DNA of 64,000 bases, from assembly GCF_041431135.1 (NCBI RefSeq), contig NZ_CP107799.1, positions 124,001 through 188,000 of the forward strand. Direction: 5' to 3'. Of this stretch, positions 36,462 through 45,755 are shown one piece after another; position 1 is the stretch's first letter, and each line of letters opens with the position of its first letter. The translations under genes were made by a program, and so were the position numbers. The DNA is from Streptomyces sp. NBC_00554. GTDB taxonomy: Bacteria; Actinomycetota; Actinomycetes; Streptomycetales; Streptomycetaceae. The notes under the pieces are model-generated. The model was given only the letters and a program-made list of their open reading frames with translations. It ran no database searches and was not told the DNA's origin.

Positions 36462-36815
36462 TGACGAGGACGCCGTCACCATGGCCGTCGAGGCCGGACG
36501 CGCCGCGCTGGCGGCGGCAGGGGCTGCGGGGGTGGCGCACGTGGTGCTGGTCACCCGCGATCTGCCCCTGCTGGAGGGCGGCAACTCGGCAGCCCTGCTG
36601 GCAGGCCTCGGTCTGCCGCCGGACACCTAGGTGGCCGAGCGGGTGGGGGGCGGCGCTCCGGCCGCGCTGGACGCCGTACTGTCCGCCCGGCCCCGCACCC
36701 TGGTGCTCGCCGCGGACCTGGACCCGGGCGGGGGCGGTCCTGATCACGGCAGGCGGGCCGGCCCTGCGGCCGGTCGGTCGGGTCACCCGCAGCCTGCCGG
36801 TGCAGGCCCGGCGGC
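36462..36815 (+). pseudogene. Thiolase-like/OB-fold protein remnant
   Basis: EDAVTMAVEAGRAALAAAGA, LLEGGNSAALLAGLGLPPDT then a TAG at 36628-36630, continuing in frame VAERVGGGAPAALDAVLSAR, PRTLVLAADLD, and after a frameshift VLITAGGPALRPVGRVTRSL. This resembles the N-terminal thiolase-like part of actinobacterial OB-fold/zinc-ribbon acyl-CoA-associated proteins. Stop plus frameshift mark it as broken. Confidence 0.55.
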
Positions 36816-37110
36816 CTCGGTCTCGACCACCTCACCTACTCGGTGGTGATCGAGGAGATGGCCCGGGTGGACCACATCGCGGCCGTCCATATGAGCTTGC
36901 CCTCCAGCCTGATCGGCGCGCGGCCGCGTCAACAAGCTGGGGTTCCGGTCGATCTCCACCGGTGACGTCTTCCTGGACGAGGCCCGGCTGCCCGCTGACC
37001 ATCTGCTCGGCAAGGAGGGGCAGGGGTTCTACGTGGCGATGGCGGCGGTGGAGAGGGGACGGATTGCGGTCGCCTCCCGCGCCGTGGGCCAGGCGCACGC
37101 AACGCATCAG
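36812..37110 (+). pseudogene. Acyl-CoA dehydrogenase, internal fragment
   Basis: GLDHLTYSVVIEEMARVDHI, AAVHMSLPSSLIG then, after a frameshift near 36925, NKLGFRSISTGDVFLDEARL, PADHLLGKEGQGFYVAMAAV and ERGRIAVASRAVGQAHA. This is the middle of an acyl-CoA dehydrogenase; both ends are missing and it is fused to the thiolase-like relic. A short repeat GTCGGCGCCACCACC occurs twice just after it (about 37128 and 37156). Confidence 0.6.
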
Positions 37111-37211
37111 TTGCATGAGCGAGCGGTCGGCGCCACCACCGTTTCCTGCAACGGCGTCGGCGCCACCACCCTTTTCTTCAACTTCCCTCAACGGCGCCGC
37201 CGCCGTTCCCC

Positions 37212-37436
37212 TCAGCCGCCGGTCAGCTCCGAGAGCGCCGCCTTCATCGCCGTCAGCCGTTTGTCGAGGAGTTCGACGCCGGCCGTGGTGGTCCGGTCCG
37301 GTGTGCCCCGGCGCAGCTGCGCCAGCTCGCCGGTGACCACCTGGATCTCCTGCTGAAGGCGCTCACCCGCCTCGTCACGGGTCAGGAGGTCCTGGTCGTT
37401 CCAGTCGTCCAGCGGCAGTTGCTCGATCCGGTCCAT
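37212..37436 (-). CDS. Small conserved-looking hypothetical protein
   Basis: 74 residues, acidic N-terminus then a heptad-like helical region (ERLQQEIQVVTGELAQLRRG, ELLDKRLTAMKAALSEL), likely a short coiled coil. No known family recognised. It starts nine bases after the amidohydrolase stop, so it is almost certainly co-translated and may be a stabilising partner or regulator of that enzyme (inference). Confidence 0.6.
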   Translation of the reverse strand: MDRIEQLPLDDWNDQDLLTRDEAGERLQQEIQVVTGELAQLRRGTPDRTTTAGVELLDKRLTAMKAALSELTGG

Positions 37437-37445
37437 GACGGGCCC

Positions 37446-38627
37446 TCAGCTCACTGCCGCGGCGCGCTCCGCGGGCACGGCGTCGGGCAGGTTGTAGAAC
37501 CGCCGGGCGTTCAGCTCCACCATCTTGTGGACCTCGTCGTCCGGTACGTCCGCGAACGCGTCGGCCGCGCGCTTGCGGCTCGCGGGCCAGAACGAGTCCG
37601 AGTGCGGGTAGTCGCACTCCCAGGTGATCCGGTCGACCCCGATGGCATGACGGTTGTCGACCCCGAAGTCGTCCTCGATGAAGCACCCGTGGAAGTGCTT
37701 CCGGAACAGCTCCGAGGGCATCACGTCCTGGTTGATGTTCTGGTAGGCGCGGTGCTTGCGCCATACATAGTCGGCCCGCTGGACGATGTACGGAATCCAG
37801 CCGATGCCGCCCTCGGAGAGGCCGATCTTGAGCTTCGGGTGCTTGTGCAGCGCCGGGGAGAACAGCCAGTCGGCGGTGGCGTGCATGCTGTTGGTGCCCA
37901 TCAGGTTGATCATCACGGCGAACGGCGCGTCCGTCGCGACCTGGGGAATCGACATGGCGCCGCCGCTGCCGAAGTGCTGGCACAGGGGCAGGCCCGTCTC
38001 CTCGGCCGCCGAGAGGACCGGGTCCCAGTAGTCGGTGTGCATGGACGGGAGTCCGAGTGCATGCGGCAGGTCGGGGAACGAGATCGCCTTGGCGCCCTTC
38101 GCCGCGGTGCGGTGGATCTCCTGCACCGACAACTGCGCGTCCCACAGCGGAAGGATCACGACGGGGATGAGCCGGCCGGGTGCGGCGGCACTCCACTCGT
38201 CGAGAACGAAGTCGTTGTACGCCTGGACGCACCGCAGCGACAGTTCCTTGTCGTCTCCCTTCATGAACACCGTGCCGCAGAACCCCGGGAAGGAGGGGAA
38301 GCACATCATGGCCTCCACTCCGTCGATGTCCATGTCGGCGACGCGTGCCTTGGGGTCGTAGCACCCAGGGATCATCTCGTCGTAGCGGACCGGGTCGATG
38401 CCGTACTCCTCGGGCTTCTTGCCCGCCACCGCGTTGAGGCCTATGTAGGGGTAGGGCCTGTCCTCGTAGAGCCAGGACTGGACCGCCGGGAGGCCTTCGC
38501 GCGGTGTCTCCACGATGCGCGGCGCGCGTTCCCGGTGTTTGGCCGACAGGCGGTCCTGCCAGACCATCGGGTGCTCGATCAGGTGGTCGTCGACGGAGAT
38601 GAGCTTCATCCAGGGTTGCAGCGGCAT
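37446..38627 (-). CDS. Amidohydrolase-2 family metal-dependent hydrolase/decarboxylase
   Basis: 393 residues from ATG 38627, chosen because GAAGGAG lies six bases upstream (a longer frame starts at 38642). N-terminal SVDDHLIEHPMVW gives the HxE/D-type metal motif, then FPSFPGFCGTVFMKGDDKEL, SFPDLPHALGLPSMHTDYWD and the late metal-site region ITWECDYPHSDSFWP. Family members (ACMSD-like) decarboxylate or hydrolyse ring-derived acids. Similar proteins occur in actinobacterial terpenoid and steroid catabolic regions, where their exact reactions are unproven. A second, diverged member is at 46001. Confidence 0.88.
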   Translation of the reverse strand: MPLQPWMKLISVDDHLIEHPMVWQDRLSAKHRERAPRIVETPREGLPAVQSWLYEDRPYPYIGLNAVAGKKPEEYGIDPVRYDEMIPGCYDPKARVADMDIDGVEAMMCFPSFPGFCGTVFMKGDDKELSLRCVQAYNDFVLDEWSAAAPGRLIPVVILPLWDAQLSVQEIHRTAAKGAKAISFPDLPHALGLPSMHTDYWDPVLSAAEETGLPLCQHFGSGGAMSIPQVATDAPFAVMINLMGTNSMHATADWLFSPALHKHPKLKIGLSEGGIGWIPYIVQRADYVWRKHRAYQNINQDVMPSELFRKHFHGCFIEDDFGVDNRHAIGVDRITWECDYPHSDSFWPASRKRAADAFADVPDDEVHKMVELNARRFYNLPDAVPAERAAAVS

Positions 38628-38733
38628 TGCTGACTCCTTCAAGCGTTGTTCTCTGGTGACCGGCCGTCCGTCCGATTGAGTACAAACATCTGACTGGCTG
38701 GGCGAGTTGCCTCACCACCTTGCGGTGGCCTCG

Positions 38734-39504
38734 CTACCTCGGACCGAAGCGCTGGGCTCCGTCGAGGCGGATGGTCTCGCCGTTCAGGTAGGGGTTCTCG
38801 AGGATGTGCTGCACGAGCGCGGCGTACTCCTCGGGCCTGCCGAGCCGTCGCGGATTGGGGATGTTGGCGGCGAACCTGGCCAGCGCCTCGTCCCCCACGG
38901 ACTCCATGATCGGAGTCCGCATGGTCCCCGGCGCGACCGTGACGGCCCGGATCCCGAGCGAGCCGAGGTCCCGTGCGGCGACGAGGGTCATGCCGACCAC
39001 CCCCGCCTTGGCCGCCGCGTAGGCGATCTGGCCGATCTGCCCCTCGAACGCGGCGATGCTGGCGGTGGCCACGATCGCTCCGCGCTGTCCGTCCGCGTCC
39101 GGCTCGCTCTCGGCGATCGCCGCCGCCGCGATCCGCAGCACGTTGAAGGTCCCCGTCAGGTACAGGTCGACGGTCTTCGTGAAGCCCGCGAGCCCGGCGG
39201 GACTGCCGTCCCGGCCCACGACCTTCTCCGCGACACCGAAGCCGCCATGGGCGACCACCGCGTAGCGGAAGGTGCCCAACTTCTTTGCCTCTTCCACCGC
39301 TTGGGCGACGCCGGCCTCGTCGGTCACATCGGTCCGTACATAGCGAGCGCCGGGTCCCAGCTCGGCCGCCAACTTCTCGGCCCGGTCGTCGGCGAGGTCG
39401 GCGATCACCACGGAGGCGCCCGCGGCGGCGACCCTGCGCACCGTGGCCTCCCCCAGCCCACCGGCACCACCGGTCACCAGAACAACGCTGCCTGCCAGAT
39501 TCAC
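38734..39504 (-). CDS. Short-chain dehydrogenase/reductase, 3-hydroxyacyl-CoA-dehydrogenase-2 type
   Basis: 256 residues from GTG 39504, picked for GGAGGGG just upstream; the open frame runs further to 39552 but has no family sequence there. [20 protein letters not shown] cofactor motif, [11 protein letters not shown] (NAD preference), AHGG where most SDRs have NNAG, catalytic serine in [11 protein letters not shown] and [17 protein letters not shown]. The pattern fits HSD10-like 3-hydroxyacyl-CoA dehydrogenases. Same strand as the amidohydrolase but 106 bases upstream of it. Confidence 0.9.
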   Translation of the reverse strand: MNLAGSVVLVTGGAGGLGEATVRRVAAAGASVVIADLADDRAEKLAAELGPGARYVRTDVTDEAGVAQAVEEAKKLGTFRYAVVAHGGFGVAEKVVGRDGSPAGLAGFTKTVDLYLTGTFNVLRIAAAAIAESEPDADGQRGAIVATASIAAFEGQIGQIAYAAAKAGVVGMTLVAARDLGSLGIRAVTVAPGTMRTPIMESVGDEALARFAANIPNPRRLGRPEEYAALVQHILENPYLNGETIRLDGAQRFGPR

Positions 39505-39848
39505 GACCCCTCCAGGATCCGTCCGGGTCTCCCCGGCCTCTCGAAGGCACATTCAGATCTTCTAGATTTATTATTGCACTATATAGACGAGCGCTGCCTA
39601 GGCCCGTGACGGAGGAAGTCGGGACGACATTTCTCCCCGCCGCCTACGGCGAGACTGCCCGATGGACCCCAGTTCTGACAGATGTGTCGACCGAGGGTTC
39701 CCTTCCGGCCATGTACTTAGTAGCGTCCACCGACACACAGCCACGACCTCGGCACCGTCCCCTCACGCCTTCGGACGAAGGAGTCTGAGATGGTCACACC
39801 GACGTGCCCGCTCACCGCCCAGAGCCCCGCCGACAGCGGGGTGTCGCG
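39505..39848. other. Divergent promoter region, SDR / ABC transporter
   Basis: About 340 bases without a gene. It contains an unusually AT-rich block near 39558-39592 (TCTAGATTTATTATTGCACT) that likely holds promoters for one or both flanking genes. No clear palindrome seen. Confidence 0.45.
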
Positions 39849-42662
39849 ATGAACGATCTTCTGCCGTTCGTCATCATCGGCATCGCCTCAGGATCGGTCT
39901 ACGGCCTTGCCGCGACGGGCCTGGTCCTGACCTACAAGACGTCCGGGATTCTCAACTTCGGCCATGGAGCGGTCGCGACGACAGCCGCGTACGCCTTCTA
40001 CACACTCCATGTGAACCACGGCGTGCCGTGGGGCTGGGCGGCGTTCGTCTCCGTGGGCGTCCTGGGGCCGGCACTCGGGCTGCTCCTGGAGCTGATGGCG
40101 CGCCGCCTCGCCGATGCGCGGACCGTCCACAAGGTCGTCGCCACGGTCGGCCTGATTCTCGCGGTCCAGGGGTTCTTCACCGCGAAGTTCGGATCCCAGA
40201 GCCAGACATTCCCCAACTACCTGCCTACGTCGAACGCGTTCACCCTCGCGGATGCCGCCGTCAGCTGGGACCGCGTCATCATCGCCTTGATCGCGCTCGT
40301 CTCGACCGCCGCGCTCTCCCTCTTCTTCCGGTTCGCCAGACTGGGTCTCGCGATGCGAGGGGTCGTGGACAATCCCGAGCTGCTGGACACCGCGGGCACG
40401 AACCCGGTCGCGGTCCGGCGATGGGCGTGGATCATCGGCTCGACCTTCGCGTGCATGGCCGGGGTGCTCCTCGCACCGAGTCTCAGCCTGGACGCACTCC
40501 TGCTGACCCTGCTCGTCGTGCAGGCGTTCGGCGCCGCCGCGTTCGGCCTGTTCTCCAGTCTGCCGCTCGCGTACGCCGGCGGAATCGTCGTCGGTGTCCT
40601 CGCCTCGGTCCTCACCCGGTACGGATCGGTGACCCATCCGAACGCCCTGCTCACCGGGTTGCCGCCCAGTGTGCCCTTCCTTGTGCTGTTCGCCGTATTG
40701 GTGCTGGCGCCGCGACGACGCCTGACCGACCGGCGCATCACCACCCGCCCCCTGGTCACCAGCCAGTGGCGGGCGCCGGCCCGCGTCCAGTTCGGCGGCG
40801 GCGCGGTACTCGTCGTCGCCCTCGTCCTGGTCCCGATCCTGGTGAGCAGCGCCCGCCTGCCCACCTATACGGACGCCCTCACGAAGGTCGTCCTCTTCCT
40901 TTCGCTCGGGCTGCTGATCCGGACAGCCGGCCTGATCTCGCTCTCCCACATGGCGTTCGCCGCGGTCGGAGCGGCGTCGATGGCCCACTTCTCGGGCGGA
41001 CTCGGGCTGCCGTGGCTGGTCGCTCTGCTGCTCGCCGGCCTGGTCGCCGTACCCGTGGGCGCCTTCATCGCGATCCCGGCCATCAGGATGTCCGGGGTCT
41101 TCCTGGCGCTTGCGACCTTCGGGTTCGGTATCGCGCTGGAGCAGATGGGCTATCCGCTGAACGTGCTGTTCGGTTCCAGTCCGGACGGTCGTACCGTGCC
41201 ACGGCCAGGAGGGGATCTCTTCGGCGGCGACCGCGGTTACTACTACCTCGTCCTCGTCTTCGTACTGCTCGCGTCGGTCGCGGTCGTCCTCATCCACCAC
41301 AGCCGGCTCGGCCGGCTGCTGCGCGGGCTCGACGACTCCCCCACGGCCCTCGCGACCCACGGTACGAGCGTCAACACGACGCGGGTGCTGGTCTTCTGTG
41401 TCTCCGCGTTCATGGCCGCCGTCTACGGAGGCCTGTACGGTGGCGCGATCTCAGCGGTGAACGGCGCTTCCTTCACCTCGTTCTCCTCGCTGGTCCTGGT
41501 GGCCGTCCTCGTGCTCGCACTCGGTGGCGAACCCTGGTACGCGTTCTTCGCGGCCGCGGCGATGACACTCCCGGGCGCCTACATCAGCGACGAGAACACC
41601 ACGTACTGGCTGAACCTCGTGTTCGGAGCGTCGGCGGTGCTGGTGTCACTGACGGGCGGCCCGCAACCGATTCCGGCACTGCGCCGCTTCCTGGACCGGA
41701 TCGGCGGTCGTGCGCGCCCCGGGGTGACCGGCCCCCCGACGGAATCCGTGGAAGCGTTGACGAGCACCAAAAGGGATCCAGATCTGACAGTACCGGTCAA
41801 GCAGTTGGGTGCGTCCGAGGGGGGCCGCCCGCCGAGCGAGGCGCTGCCGTCCAAGGGCGTACGAATCGAGGCGCTGACCGTCCGGTTCGGTGGCAGCGTG
41901 GCCGTCAACGACTTCTCCCTGTCGGCTCCCAAGGGCCGCATCACCGGCCTCATCGGGCCCAACGGCGCGGGAAAGACGACCACGTTCAACGTGTGCAGCG
42001 GACTGGTCCGGCCGTCGAGCGGCTCCGTGCACCTGCACGGGCGCGACCTCGCCCGCCTCAGCCCCGCGACCCGCGCCCGCCGCGGTCTGGGCCGCACCTT
42101 CCAGCGCATGGAGCTCTTCGACTCGATGACGGTGCGGGAGAACATCGCCCTCGGCCGCGAGGCGTCGCTGGCCGGCGCGTGGCCGTGGCGGCACATCGCC
42201 GGCAGCCCCGCCGACCGGGTGGCCATCGCAGAGGCGGTCGCCACGGCGGCACGGACCTGCGGACTGACCGACCTCCTCGACCATCCGGTCGGCGGGCTCT
42301 CCACCGGCCAGCGCCGCCTGGTCGAACTGGCCCGCTGCCTGGCGGGCCCCTTCGACGCCCTGCTCCTCGACGAGCCGTCCTCGGGGCTGAACCGGATCGA
42401 GACCGCGCGCTTCGGCGAGGTGCTGCGGGAGACGGTGCGTGAGCGGGACATCGGCGTCCTGATCATCGAGCACGACATGGCGCTGGTGATGGATGTGTGC
42501 GACTACCTGTACGTCCTCGACTTCGGGGTGCCGATCTTCGAGGGCACTCCGGCCGAGGTCGCCGCCAGCGACGCCGTGCGGGCGGCCTATCTGGGCTCGT
42601 CCGCTCTGGGCTCATCCACCGAACTGCCCCAGCGTGCAGGCACCGAGGAGGTGGGACTGTGA
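39849..42662 (+). CDS. Branched-chain-amino-acid-type ABC transporter: LivH-LivM-LivG fused in one polypeptide
   Basis: 937 residues. Residues about 1-300 are a LivH-like permease (GIASGSVYGLAATGLVLTYK, GILNFGHGAVATTAAYAFY), about 310-620 a LivM-like permease (GLISLSHMAFAAVGAASMAH, FLALATFGFGIALEQMGYPL), then a linker of about 45 residues and a LivG-like ATPase (GLIGPNGAGKTTTFNVCSGL Walker A, GLGRTFQRMELFDSMTVREN, LSTGQRRLVELARCLA signature, ALLLDEPSSGLN Walker B). LivH-M fusions exist; adding LivG gives a one-chain core. Start ATG 39849 after a weak AGCGGGG. The ATPase signature reads LSTGQ, not LSGGQ. Substrate is probably a carboxylate or aromatic acid rather than an amino acid, given the catabolic context. 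Confidence 0.9.
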   Translation: MNDLLPFVIIGIASGSVYGLAATGLVLTYKTSGILNFGHGAVATTAAYAFYTLHVNHGVPWGWAAFVSVGVLGPALGLLLELMARRLADARTVHKVVATVGLILAVQGFFTAKFGSQSQTFPNYLPTSNAFTLADAAVSWDRVIIALIALVSTAALSLFFRFARLGLAMRGVVDNPELLDTAGTNPVAVRRWAWIIGSTFACMAGVLLAPSLSLDALLLTLLVVQAFGAAAFGLFSSLPLAYAGGIVVGVLASVLTRYGSVTHPNALLTGLPPSVPFLVLFAVLVLAPRRRLTDRRITTRPLVTSQWRAPARVQFGGGAVLVVALVLVPILVSSARLPTYTDALTKVVLFLSLGLLIRTAGLISLSHMAFAAVGAASMAHFSGGLGLPWLVALLLAGLVAVPVGAFIAIPAIRMSGVFLALATFGFGIALEQMGYPLNVLFGSSPDGRTVPRPGGDLFGGDRGYYYLVLVFVLLASVAVVLIHHSRLGRLLRGLDDSPTALATHGTSVNTTRVLVFCVSAFMAAVYGGLYGGAISAVNGASFTSFSSLVLVAVLVLALGGEPWYAFFAAAAMTLPGAYISDENTTYWLNLVFGASAVLVSLTGGPQPIPALRRFLDRIGGRARPGVTGPPTESVEALTSTKRDPDLTVPVKQLGASEGGRPPSEALPSKGVRIEALTVRFGGSVAVNDFSLSAPKGRITGLIGPNGAGKTTTFNVCSGLVRPSSGSVHLHGRDLARLSPATRARRGLGRTFQRMELFDSMTVRENIALGREASLAGAWPWRHIAGSPADRVAIAEAVATAARTCGLTDLLDHPVGGLSTGQRRLVELARCLAGPFDALLLDEPSSGLNRIETARFGEVLRETVRERDIGVLIIEHDMALVMDVCDYLYVLDFGVPIFEGTPAEVAASDAVRAAYLGSSALGSSTELPQRAGTEEVGL

Positions 42663-43474
42663 CGGTCCATACGGGTGTCACCGGCCAGGACGGCCGCGGC
42701 GAAGAACCGGCGACAGACGAACCAACGACAGACGAACCGGCGACGGAGGGACCGGCTACGGAAGACCCGCCGCTGCTCGAAGTGCGCGGGATCGAGGCCG
42801 GGTACGGCGGACTCGGCGTCCTGCGGGAGGTGTCCCTCACCGTGCCGCGGAGCAGTGTCGTGGCGCTCCTGGGACCCAACGGCGCGGGCAAGACGACGCT
42901 GCTGCGCGTGATCTCCGGGCTGCTGCGGCCGACCGCGGGACACATCCGGTTCGACGGCAAGGAGCTCACCGGCACCCGACCGCACCGACGCGCCAGGCAG
43001 GGGCTGTGCCACATCCCGGAGGGCCGTGGCGTGTATCCGTCCCTCACCGTCCGGGAGAACCTGGTCCTGCACACCTGGAAGCGGCAGGACAAGGCCGCGG
43101 TCGAGCGGGCCGTGGAGCACTTTCCCGTGCTCGGAGGGAAGTTGAACCAGCGGGCGGGCGAACTCTCCGGTGGCCAGCAGCAGATGCTGTCCGTAGTCCG
43201 CAGCTACCTCGACGAACCGCGTCTGGTCCTCGTCGACGAGGTGTCCATGGGTCTCGCGCCCGTCGTCATCGACCAGATCTACGAGTTCCTCGCGAAGATC
43301 ATCCAGGAAGGCGCCTCACTCCTCCTCGTCGAGCAGTACGTCAACAGGGCACTGGCCGCTGCCGACCGGGTCTGCGTCCTCGCGAAGGGGCGCATCGCGT
43401 ACGACGGCGAGCCCGCCGGCATCCGCGAGGACATCTTCGAGCACTACCTCGGCTCGGCGTCGGTCTCCCACTGA
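42659..43474 (+). CDS. ABC transporter ATP-binding protein, LivF type
   Basis: 271 residues from GTG 42659 overlapping the upstream stop (GTGA). A 36-residue acidic Pro/Thr/Glu lead with internal repeats (ATDEPTTDEPATEGPATEDP) precedes the ATPase. Walker A LLGPNGAGKTTLLRVISGLL, LivF-typical CHIPEGRGVYPSLTVRENL, signature ELSGGQQQMLSVVRSYL, Walker B LVLVDEVSMGLAP and H-loop-equivalent LVEQYV. Pairs with the fused LivG domain as the second nucleotide-binding site. Confidence 0.93.
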   Translation: MTVHTGVTGQDGRGEEPATDEPTTDEPATEGPATEDPPLLEVRGIEAGYGGLGVLREVSLTVPRSSVVALLGPNGAGKTTLLRVISGLLRPTAGHIRFDGKELTGTRPHRRARQGLCHIPEGRGVYPSLTVRENLVLHTWKRQDKAAVERAVEHFPVLGGKLNQRAGELSGGQQQMLSVVRSYLDEPRLVLVDEVSMGLAPVVIDQIYEFLAKIIQEGASLLLVEQYVNRALAAADRVCVLAKGRIAYDGEPAGIREDIFEHYLGSASVSH

Positions 43475-43579
43475 CCGGCCGGCCAACACGCTTACCAGCA
43501 CATGGGGTTCATCAGGGGGTCCATCAGGCGTGCCCGCATTCGGGTCGCGCCACGGTCCGGCGCAGAACAGGAGAGGGTT

Positions 43580-44803
43580 ATGCCAGGAATACGAGGAAGG
43601 CGTGCGCTGCGGATGAGCGGCGCGGCGGTCGCGGTGATGCTGCTCGCGTCCGCCTGCGGAAGCGGTGACGGCGAGGGAACGAGCGCCAAAGCGCGGCCGA
43701 ACGTGGCGGATCCGACGGGAACGCCGATCGTCATCGGGAGCGTCGGCCACTTCAGCGGGTTCGCCGGCGCCACGTCCAAGTCATCGCCGGACGCGGTGTC
43801 GGCGTGGGCGCAGTGGACGAACGACAACGGCGGGATCAACGGTCATCCGGTCAAGGTCGTCGTCAAGGACGACCAGGCGGACCCGGCCAAAGCCCTGGCC
43901 GCCGTCAAGAGCCTGGTCGAGCAGGACAAGGTGATCGCGCTCGTCGGCAGCCACGAGGCCGGTCTTGAGGCGGTGTGGGAGAAGTACGCGGCCGAAAAGG
44001 GGATTCCCGTGCTGGGCGGTTCCTCCAACGCCACCGTCTACGAGACGAACCCTCTGTTCTTCCCGACGGCCCAGACCGGGGCCAACTACATCGCCCTGTG
44101 GGTGAACGCGGCGAAACTCGCCGGCCACGGCAAGGTCGGCGCGATCGCCTGCGCCGAGGTTCCCGCGTGCCAGAACATGTTCTCCCTGGTGAAGCGTGCC
44201 GCGCCGGAGGTCGGGGTGACGTTCGCCTCGGGCCTCGCCGTCTCCGCCTCCACACCGAGCTACACCTCCCAGTGCCTGAGCATGCGCGGCAAGGGTGTCG
44301 AGGCGGTCATCACCGGTACCTCGCAGGAGGTGACGACCCGCTTCATCTCGGACTGCGCCAAGCAGGGCTACAAACCGCTGTTCATGATTCCCGGCCAGAG
44401 CTACCGGGCGGACGTGGCCAAGAACCCGGTCCACGAGGGTGCGTACCTGGCCAACGACTCGTTCGACTGGTTCGCCGACGACGCGGCGGCGAAGCAGTTC
44501 CGGGAGACGATGAGCGTCTACTCCCCCGATTCCCCGCTCAACACCAGCGCGACGGCGGGCTGGGCGTCCGCGGTGATGTTCGGCAAGGCACTGGCCAAGG
44601 CGACCTCCGCGCCGCCCACCTCCGCGGACGTCATCGAGGGCCTCCTGGCCCGGCCGGCGAACGACACTCTCGACGGGATGATCCCGCCGACCACCTACCA
44701 CGAGGGGAAGCCCGCCACGGTCGCCGCCTGCGGCTGGTACGCCCAGATCAAGGGAGGGGAGCTCACCGCACCGCACGGAACCAAAGCGATCTGCCTCGAC
44801 TGA
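43580..44803 (+). CDS. ABC transporter substrate-binding lipoprotein, LivK type
   Basis: 407 residues from ATG 43580 after GGAGAGG. Signal peptide and lipobox LASAC near residue 26, so a surface lipoprotein. Type-I periplasmic-binding fold with IVIGSVGHFSGFAGATSKSS, DAVSAWAQWTNDNGGINGHP, VVVKDDQADPAKALAAVKSL as in Leu/Ile/Val and aromatic-acid receptors. Third gene of the importer operon; gives specificity. Convergent with the thioesterase, 49 bases apart; CGAGCC/GGCTCG near 44833 may form a small terminator. Confidence 0.93.
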   Translation: MPGIRGRRALRMSGAAVAVMLLASACGSGDGEGTSAKARPNVADPTGTPIVIGSVGHFSGFAGATSKSSPDAVSAWAQWTNDNGGINGHPVKVVVKDDQADPAKALAAVKSLVEQDKVIALVGSHEAGLEAVWEKYAAEKGIPVLGGSSNATVYETNPLFFPTAQTGANYIALWVNAAKLAGHGKVGAIACAEVPACQNMFSLVKRAAPEVGVTFASGLAVSASTPSYTSQCLSMRGKGVEAVITGTSQEVTTRFISDCAKQGYKPLFMIPGQSYRADVAKNPVHEGAYLANDSFDWFADDAAAKQFRETMSVYSPDSPLNTSATAGWASAVMFGKALAKATSAPPTSADVIEGLLARPANDTLDGMIPPTTYHEGKPATVAACGWYAQIKGGELTAPHGTKAICLD

Positions 44804-44852
44804 AAATCCTTGAGGATCGGTGGACTTGGGGTCGAGCCGGGCTCGCGGCGCG

Positions 44853-45755
44853 TCATCGGCGCTTGCGGAAGAGTGCCTCCTGGGCCAGGCTCGCCACCCG
44901 CACGCCGTCGGAGCGGTGTACGGAGCCGGTGTACCACCCGCGCGCGCCGGCGGCGGTGTGCGGTGCGAGCTCCATCAGCACCCAGTCGTCCATCCGGATG
45001 TCGCGGTGGAACCACACCGCGTGGTCCAGGCTCGCCCCGGTGGCGGACGTGTCGTCCTCCAGCAGGGCGAGGCCGGTGGAGAAGTCCGACAGGTAGGTCA
45101 GTACGCAGGCGTGCAGGAGCGGCGAGTCCGGCAGGCTGGCGGTGCAGCGGGCCCAGAGGCGGGTGGGCAGATCGTCCGGACCGGGGCGTACCTGTGGCGG
45201 GAGCCTTCCCTCGAACGACAGCAGCCGGTGCAGCGGCAGGTCGGGTAGGCGTGCGGGCGGCGGGAGTTCGGGGTCCGGGCCGGCTTCGACGTCGACGCCC
45301 GCCTCGGCCACCGAGAACGACGCCGACATGGTGAAGATGACCGCTCCGTCCTGAAGCGCGACCACGCGACGGGCGGAGAAGGACCGACCGTCACGGTCCC
45401 GCTCGACGCGGAACACCGTCGGCCGGGCCGAGGATCCACCGCGCAGGAAGTAGCCGTGCAGGGAGTGCGGTAGCCGTTCCTGCGGCACGGTGCGGCCTGC
45501 CGCCAGCAGGGCCTGCGCCGCCACCTGCCCTCCGTACAGCACGTATTGGTCGTCGTCGTAGACCAACGAGGCCTGGTAGACGTCCGGTTCGGTCTCCGCC
45601 AGTTCGAGGAGATCCAGCACGGTGTGGACGGCAGGGGCCGGTGAAGCCACATCGGGTGGGGTCGGCGACGCCACATCCGGCTGGGACGGCGAAGCCACAT
45701 CCCGCGGGACCGGCGCCTGGGTTCCCCACGCTCCGGCCTCGGGCAGCATCGACAT
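44853..45755 (-). CDS. Acyl-CoA thioesterase, TesB-like double hotdog
   Basis: 300 residues from ATG 45755, set by GAGGAG five bases upstream. A repeated Asp-Val-Ala-Ser-Pro segment (three copies, residues about 20-42) precedes two hotdog domains: YGGQVAAQALLAAGRTVPQE, LHGYFLRGGSSARPTVFRVE, RVVALQDGAVIFTMSASF, and ASLDHAVWFHRDIRMDDWVL with the catalytic Asp and Thr/Gln region. Hydrolyses acyl-CoA to free CoA; likely clears or releases CoA-bound pathway products. Divergent from the amidohydrolase. Confidence 0.88.
   Translation of the reverse strand: MSMLPEAGAWGTQAPVPRDVASPSQPDVASPTPPDVASPAPAVHTVLDLLELAETEPDVYQASLVYDDDQYVLYGGQVAAQALLAAGRTVPQERLPHSLHGYFLRGGSSARPTVFRVERDRDGRSFSARRVVALQDGAVIFTMSASFSVAEAGVDVEAGPDPELPPPARLPDLPLHRLLSFEGRLPPQVRPGPDDLPTRLWARCTASLPDSPLLHACVLTYLSDFSTGLALLEDDTSATGASLDHAVWFHRDIRMDDWVLMELAPHTAAGARGWYTGSVHRSDGVRVASLAQEALFRKRR

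Noticed and set aside
37128..37172. Repeat GTCGGCGCCACCACC as an insertion target duplication
   Set aside because: The copies are only about 28 bases apart with no element between them.
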